Shown piece after piece: positions 14,304-17,653 of a stretch of DNA of 17,653 nt. Source of the DNA: Phycisphaeraceae bacterium (lineage in GTDB: Bacteria; Planctomycetota; Phycisphaerae; Phycisphaerales; Phycisphaeraceae); NCBI GenBank assembly GCA_003552605.1, contig PUNN01000103.1, forward strand, positions 1 to 17,653. The letters run 5' to 3'. The position numbers and the translations under genes are program-made. Numbering within the stretch: the first letter of the stretch is position 1; every line of letters begins with the position of its first letter. Under the pieces are notes generated by a model. The model saw nothing but the letters and a program-made list of their open reading frames with translations. It was not told the origin of the DNA and searched no databases.

Positions 14304-16094
14304 ATGGACGAAGACAAACCACGTATCCTGATGCTCACCGGCAAGACGACCGGCCCCAACGAGGTCGCCGATACCCTTGCGCAGTACTACAGGGTCGATG
14401 TGGTCGAACGGGTGGACCAGGCGCTGCAAGCGCTGCGCCAGGAGATGTACGATGCGGTGTTTGCCGATGTCGGCGACTTCCTGCCGCTGGAGCGCGAGCT
14501 GGTCGGTGAGCGCTCGAACATGGTGCTCAATACCATTGGTGAAGGGGTGTGCGTCATCGATGCCGATGGCCGCTGCGCTTTTACCAACACGCGCCTGCGG
14601 TCGTTCAACCCGGAGGTCTTCGAGAAGGTCAGGCAGATTTCACTTCAGGCACGCAGCATCTTTGAATCGAACCGGTACGGCCATTCCGACCCGGCGCAGG
14701 TCCGCTGCAAGAAGTTCACCATGCAGCACGAGGACCGCTACTTCGAGCTGATGTGCTCGCCGGTGCTCGACCGGGACCGCCGGGTGCGGCAGGTGGTGAC
14801 GATCGTCTGGGATGCCACCAGCGGTCGGCGCCTGCAGCAGAAGATCGATGCCATCGACGCTTCCGGCCGCGAGCTTGCACGGCTCGACACCGATGCGATC
14901 ATGAAGCTCCAGCCGGGGCAGCGCCTTCAGCTTCTGCGCGACAAGATCATCAAGTACTCCAAGGACCTGATGCACTTCGACCACTTCGCCATCCGCCTGC
15001 TCGACAAGCGGACCAACAAGCTGGAAGTGGTCATCGCCGAGGGGCTGCCGCCCGAGGCGCTCGAGATCGACCTTTACGCCCAGCCCGAGGGCAACGGCAT
15101 CAGCGGCTACGTCGCCGCGACGGGGCGCAGCTACATCTGTCACGACACCGAGAAAGACCCGCGCTACGTGCTCGGCCTGACGCACTGCAAGAGTTCGCTC
15201 ACCGTCCCGCTCATGCTGTACGAGAAGGTGCTCGGTGTGTACAACATCGAGAGCCAGAAGGTTGGCGCCTTCAACGAGGATGACCGGCAGTTCGCCGAGA
15301 TATTCGGCCGGTACGTGGCCATGGCACTGAACATGCTCGACCTGCTCGTGGTCGAACGCTATACCACGACCGGGCAGATGGCCGACAACGTCGTGCAGGA
15401 GATGGCCCAGCCACTCAACGACATCGTCACCGAGGCGCAGACGCTGATCGAGGAGTACATCGGCGATGACAACATGCGGGGCCGGCTGAACAAGATCGTG
15501 GATCACGTCGAGGGCATCCGCCAGTCGGTCCGCAACGTTGCATCCGGACCGAAGACCGTGCTCGGCCAGGACGAGATGGAGAAGGGGCCCGTCGAGCAGG
15601 TGCTTGCCGGCCGGCATGTGCTCGTGGTGGATGATGAACTCAACATCCGCCGCACCATCACCGATGTGATCAAACGCTATGGCGCCACCGTCACGACGTG
15701 CAAGGACGGCTACGAGGCGGTCAATATGATCGACCAGGAGCGGTTCGACCTTGTCATCAGCGACATCAAGATGCCGTACCGCAACGGCTACGAGGTCTTC
15801 GCGGCCGCGCGGCGGCGGCAGGGTGAGGTGCCGGTGATCCTCATGACCGGCTTCGGCTACGACCCGCACCACTCGATCGTCCGGGCGAGCCAGGAAGGGC
15901 TCAACGCCGTGCTCTTCAAGCCGTTCAAGGTTGAACAGTTCCTCGATGATGTCTTCAAGGCGTTCGACATTGAACGCCCGGCCGCCGGTGATGCCGGCGC
16001 GGCGGGTGATCGCACCGAGCCGTCCGGCACCTCGACCGCGGGCGGAAGCGACGGTGACGACGGCGCCGGCTCATCCGGTGCAAGTGGCTCGTGA
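14304..16094 (+). CDS. PAS-GAF signalling protein with degenerate histidine-kinase helix and C-terminal receiver
   Basis: This is a 596-residue, probably cytosolic protein with no membrane segment. Residues 5-70 look like a degenerate receiver (YDAVFADVGDFLPLE). About 72-180 form a PAS domain (NTIGEGVCVIDADGRCAFTN). About 200-350 form a GAF domain (LDTDAIMKLQPGQRLQLL, GNGISGYVAATGRSYICHD, VPLMLYEKVLGVYNIES). About 353-415 resemble the dimerisation helices of histidine kinases (TGQMADNVVQEMAQPLNDI), but Gln365 sits where the phospho-acceptor His is expected, and no ATPase domain (N, G1, G2 boxes) follows. About 438-555 form an intact receiver: Asp443-Asp444, Asp487 in ISDIKMP, Thr515 and Lys539. 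The tail from about 560 is a Gly/Ala/Ser/Asp-rich linker. It is likely an acceptor or scaffold phosphorylated by another kinase. The gene overlaps the RsmB-like gene by four bases (GTGA). Confidence 0.9.
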   Translation: MDEDKPRILMLTGKTTGPNEVADTLAQYYRVDVVERVDQALQALRQEMYDAVFADVGDFLPLERELVGERSNMVLNTIGEGVCVIDADGRCAFTNTRLRSFNPEVFEKVRQISLQARSIFESNRYGHSDPAQVRCKKFTMQHEDRYFELMCSPVLDRDRRVRQVVTIVWDATSGRRLQQKIDAIDASGRELARLDTDAIMKLQPGQRLQLLRDKIIKYSKDLMHFDHFAIRLLDKRTNKLEVVIAEGLPPEALEIDLYAQPEGNGISGYVAATGRSYICHDTEKDPRYVLGLTHCKSSLTVPLMLYEKVLGVYNIESQKVGAFNEDDRQFAEIFGRYVAMALNMLDLLVVERYTTTGQMADNVVQEMAQPLNDIVTEAQTLIEEYIGDDNMRGRLNKIVDHVEGIRQSVRNVASGPKTVLGQDEMEKGPVEQVLAGRHVLVVDDELNIRRTITDVIKRYGATVTTCKDGYEAVNMIDQERFDLVISDIKMPYRNGYEVFAAARRRQGEVPVILMTGFGYDPHHSIVRASQEGLNAVLFKPFKVEQFLDDVFKAFDIERPAAGDAGAAGDRTEPSGTSTAGGSDGDDGAGSSGASGS

Positions 16095-17470
16095 GCGCCA
16101 TGGCACACCCCCGTGGCGCGTCGACCGCCTCCACCGCCCGGCTTGCCGCGGCCGATGCCGTGCGGGCCATCCGCCAGCATTTTCCACCCCACAAGCCAAT
16201 CACACCGGAGACGGCCGGTCTCGAACCGCGCGATGCCGCCCTTGCGGTCGCCATCTATCGGCACACGCTGCAACGCTGGCAGACGCTCGAACACCTGCTT
16301 CAGCAGTTTCTCCATCGGCCGTTGCGGCAGCTTGAAGATCACGCCGCCGCGGCCATGCTCACGGGCGCAGCGCAGTTGCTGCTGTTTGACCGCCTTCCCG
16401 CTCACGCCGTGGTGGATGAGGCCGTGCAACTGATGCATCGGTGGCGGCGCCGGCGCCTTGCCGGCCTGGTCAACGCGGTGCTGCGGCGAATTGCCGGGCT
16501 GGTCGGCCAGCGCTGCCCGGGCCAGCCGTGGACGCCGGGGCAGGATGTGCTTCCGCTGGAAGGGGGCGTGCTGCAACTGGCCGAACCCGTGCTTCCCCCG
16601 CCGCGGCCGCTCGATGCTCACCTGGCCGTTGCCACGAGCCACCCGCGCCGGCTGCTCAGTGCATGGATTGAAGACCATGGGGACGAAGTCGCTGCGGCGT
16701 TGGCGCTGGCAGGGCTACGGCATCCGCCAACCATCGTGGCGGTCGAACCGGGGTTCGATCCGAAGGCGTTGAAACTGGCAAAGGCGCGGCTTCGCCCGCA
16801 TCGCGAAGCCGGGTTCTACCTCTGGGAGGGCGGCCACGATGAACTGCTGACCTTTGTCCGGGCCCATCCGCACCGGCGGGTGCAGGACCCCGCCGCGGCC
16901 GAGGCTGCGGCGTGTCCACTCGATTCATCACCCGCCATCATTGTCGATGCCTGTGCCGGCCGCGGGACGAAGGCCCGTCAGCTCGCCACGCGTTATCCCG
17001 GGGCGGACGTTTTCGCGACCGACACCGATCCGCAGCGTTACGCCGAGCTTGAGGCCATCGCCATCGGCCATGACAACCTCCATCCCGTCCCGCCTGATTC
17101 ACTGGGAGCACATGTCGGCCGCGACGGGGCCGACCTGCTGCTGCTGGATGTGCCGTGCAGCAACACCGCTGTGCTCGCTCGACGTCCCGAAGCGCGTTAC
17201 CGCTTCAACCAGCGCACGGTTGCATCCCTCGTCAATCTTCAGCGCCGGATCATCAGCGATGCGCTGCCGCTGCTTCGACCCGGCGGACATCTGATCTACA
17301 GCACGTGCAGCCTTCAGCCACCGGAAAACCAGCAGCAGATGGCGTGGATGGTCAAACAGTTTCCCCTCGACAGTCTCGCCGAGCGCCGCCTCCTGCCCGC
17401 TGGCAGCGATGATGCCTACCACGATGGCGCTTACTACGCCCTGATACAACGTCGACAGGAAGCCGGGTAA
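16091..17470 (+). CDS. RsmB-like 16S rRNA (cytosine-C5) methyltransferase
   Basis: This is a 459-residue protein predicted to use S-adenosylmethionine to make 5-methylcytosine in rRNA. Residues about 18-140 form a NusB-like RNA-binding domain with the RsmB signature (AVVDEAVQLMHRWRRRRLAGLVNAVLRR in two parts, 107-133). The methyltransferase core follows: motif I DACAGRGTKARQLA (286-299), Asp311 for SAM binding, motif IV LLDVPCSNTAVLARRP with Cys356, and motif VI YSTCSLQPPENQQ with the expected nucleophile Cys406. Both catalytic cysteines are present. Motif IV reads PCSNTA where most relatives read PCSGTG, and spacing between the NusB domain and motif I is long, so target specificity (C967 in E. 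coli RsmB) is not certain. GTG 16091 overlaps the previous stop codon as GTGA, a typical translational coupling; ATG 16100 is an alternative. Confidence 0.9.
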   Translation: MSAMAHPRGASTASTARLAAADAVRAIRQHFPPHKPITPETAGLEPRDAALAVAIYRHTLQRWQTLEHLLQQFLHRPLRQLEDHAAAAMLTGAAQLLLFDRLPAHAVVDEAVQLMHRWRRRRLAGLVNAVLRRIAGLVGQRCPGQPWTPGQDVLPLEGGVLQLAEPVLPPPRPLDAHLAVATSHPRRLLSAWIEDHGDEVAAALALAGLRHPPTIVAVEPGFDPKALKLAKARLRPHREAGFYLWEGGHDELLTFVRAHPHRRVQDPAAAEAAACPLDSSPAIIVDACAGRGTKARQLATRYPGADVFATDTDPQRYAELEAIAIGHDNLHPVPPDSLGAHVGRDGADLLLLDVPCSNTAVLARRPEARYRFNQRTVASLVNLQRRIISDALPLLRPGGHLIYSTCSLQPPENQQQMAWMVKQFPLDSLAERRLLPAGSDDAYHDGAYYALIQRRQEAG

Positions 17471-17545
17471 AGGCATCCCCCCGGCTCCGGGGAAGGCGCA
17501 GGTGGGCGAGGGTGGCCATGCGGCGCCTCTCTGTCAATGGCTGCC

Positions 17546-17569
17546 GGGTGCATGACACGCGTCGCGGAA
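17546..17569 (+). repeat. Fragment matching the outer arm of the element at 10975-11180
   Basis: GGGTGCATGACACGC (17546-17560) is an exact 15-base inverted copy of 11165-11179. The match continues after two mismatches with CGCGG and, after a 2-base gap, AAG. It lies in the 183-base non-coding end of the window (17471-17653), downstream of the RsmB-like gene. A nearby GGTGGCCATGCGG at about 17511-17523 may be a further decayed part. Confidence 0.45.
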
Positions 17570-17579
17570 GGCTCTTGCT

Positions 17580-17629
17580 CCCTCTCCCCTTTTTCCGGGG
17601 GCGGGAGAGGGCTGGGGTGAGGGTAGATT
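17580..17629. repeat. Intergenic hairpin CCCTCTCCC...GGGAGAGGG with GGGGTGAGGG tail
   Basis: CCCTCTCCC (17580-17588) pairs perfectly with GGGAGAGGG (17603-17611) around a 14-base loop, followed by CTGGGGTGAGGG. From memory, the sequence GGGAGAGGGCTGGGGTGAGGG-like recurs between genes in many unrelated bacteria; this was not checked. There is no T-run after the stem, so it is not a standard terminator on the plus strand. Confidence 0.5.
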
Positions 17630-17653
17630 CGTGCCGGTCGTGCCGTGGCTGAA

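Noticed and set aside
14640..15872. Minus-strand open frame of about 410 codons opposite the PAS-GAF gene
   Set aside because: Its composition (V, H, D, L-rich) is typical of antisense frames in GC-rich genes, and the plus strand carries recognisable domains.
1..17653. CRISPR array, tRNA, rRNA, prophage or transposase gene
   Set aside because: No regularly spaced direct repeats, no cloverleaf or rRNA sequence, and no integrase, transposase or phage protein was recognised.

Overview
The window is 17.65 kb of high-GC bacterial chromosome with twelve protein genes on both strands. No rRNA, tRNA, CRISPR array, insertion-sequence transposase or phage gene is visible. Several traits suggest a planctomycete, perhaps of the Phycisphaerae: a Ser/Thr kinase with an MshEN/T2SSE_N-like front end, an outrinsically WD-like PQQ-type propeller protein with an N-terminal anchor, frequent GTG starts and mixed housekeeping/signalling gene order. 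This taxonomic guess is inference and was not tested by any search.

Layout. Positions 3-2957 (+): the 3' part of a TPR protein, an aldo/keto reductase, and an unrecognised multi-pass membrane protein with its own hairpin-bearing leader. Positions 2958-3264: an intergenic region with a hairpin repeat and a candidate promoter/operator. Positions 3265-4038 (+): a NarL/FixJ-type response regulator, convergent with DNA polymerase I (polA, 4060-6960, -). polA is divergent from pyrF (7052-7966, +), and both have -10 boxes in the roughly 90-base gap between them. pyrF converges on purH (8013-9617, -). Upstream of purH on the same strand is a PQQ/beta-propeller-like protein (9754-10872, -). Positions 10873-11282 hold a large imperfect palindrome. 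Then comes a membrane-anchored Ser/Thr kinase (11283-12539, -), divergent from a polyprenyl diphosphate synthase (12992-14110, +). Last are a PAS-GAF-receiver signalling protein (14304-16094, +) and an RsmB-like rRNA cytosine methyltransferase (16091-17470, +), which overlap by 4 bases. The window ends in intergenic repeats.

Function. Housekeeping genes cover replication/repair (polA), pyrimidine synthesis (pyrF), purine synthesis (purH), quinone side chain or other long isoprenoids (polyprenyl synthase) and ribosome modification (RsmB-like). Interspersed are three signalling proteins: the response regulator, the kinase, and the PAS-GAF protein, whose phospho-acceptor histidine appears to be replaced by glutamine. 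The kinase and the PAS-GAF gene appear to share a promoter of the same form, CTGACC-17 bp-TATAAT.

The most interesting non-coding signal is a repeat family in three intergenic regions. Each unit has the form CATGGCCAT - stem - CCCCCGGA-containing loop - stem' - CTGACCATG. The stem bases differ between copies but stay paired. At 10975-11180 two units face each other inside a longer inverted repeat, like a small non-autonomous mobile element, and a piece of its outer end recurs at 17546-17569. All structural statements were made by eye.
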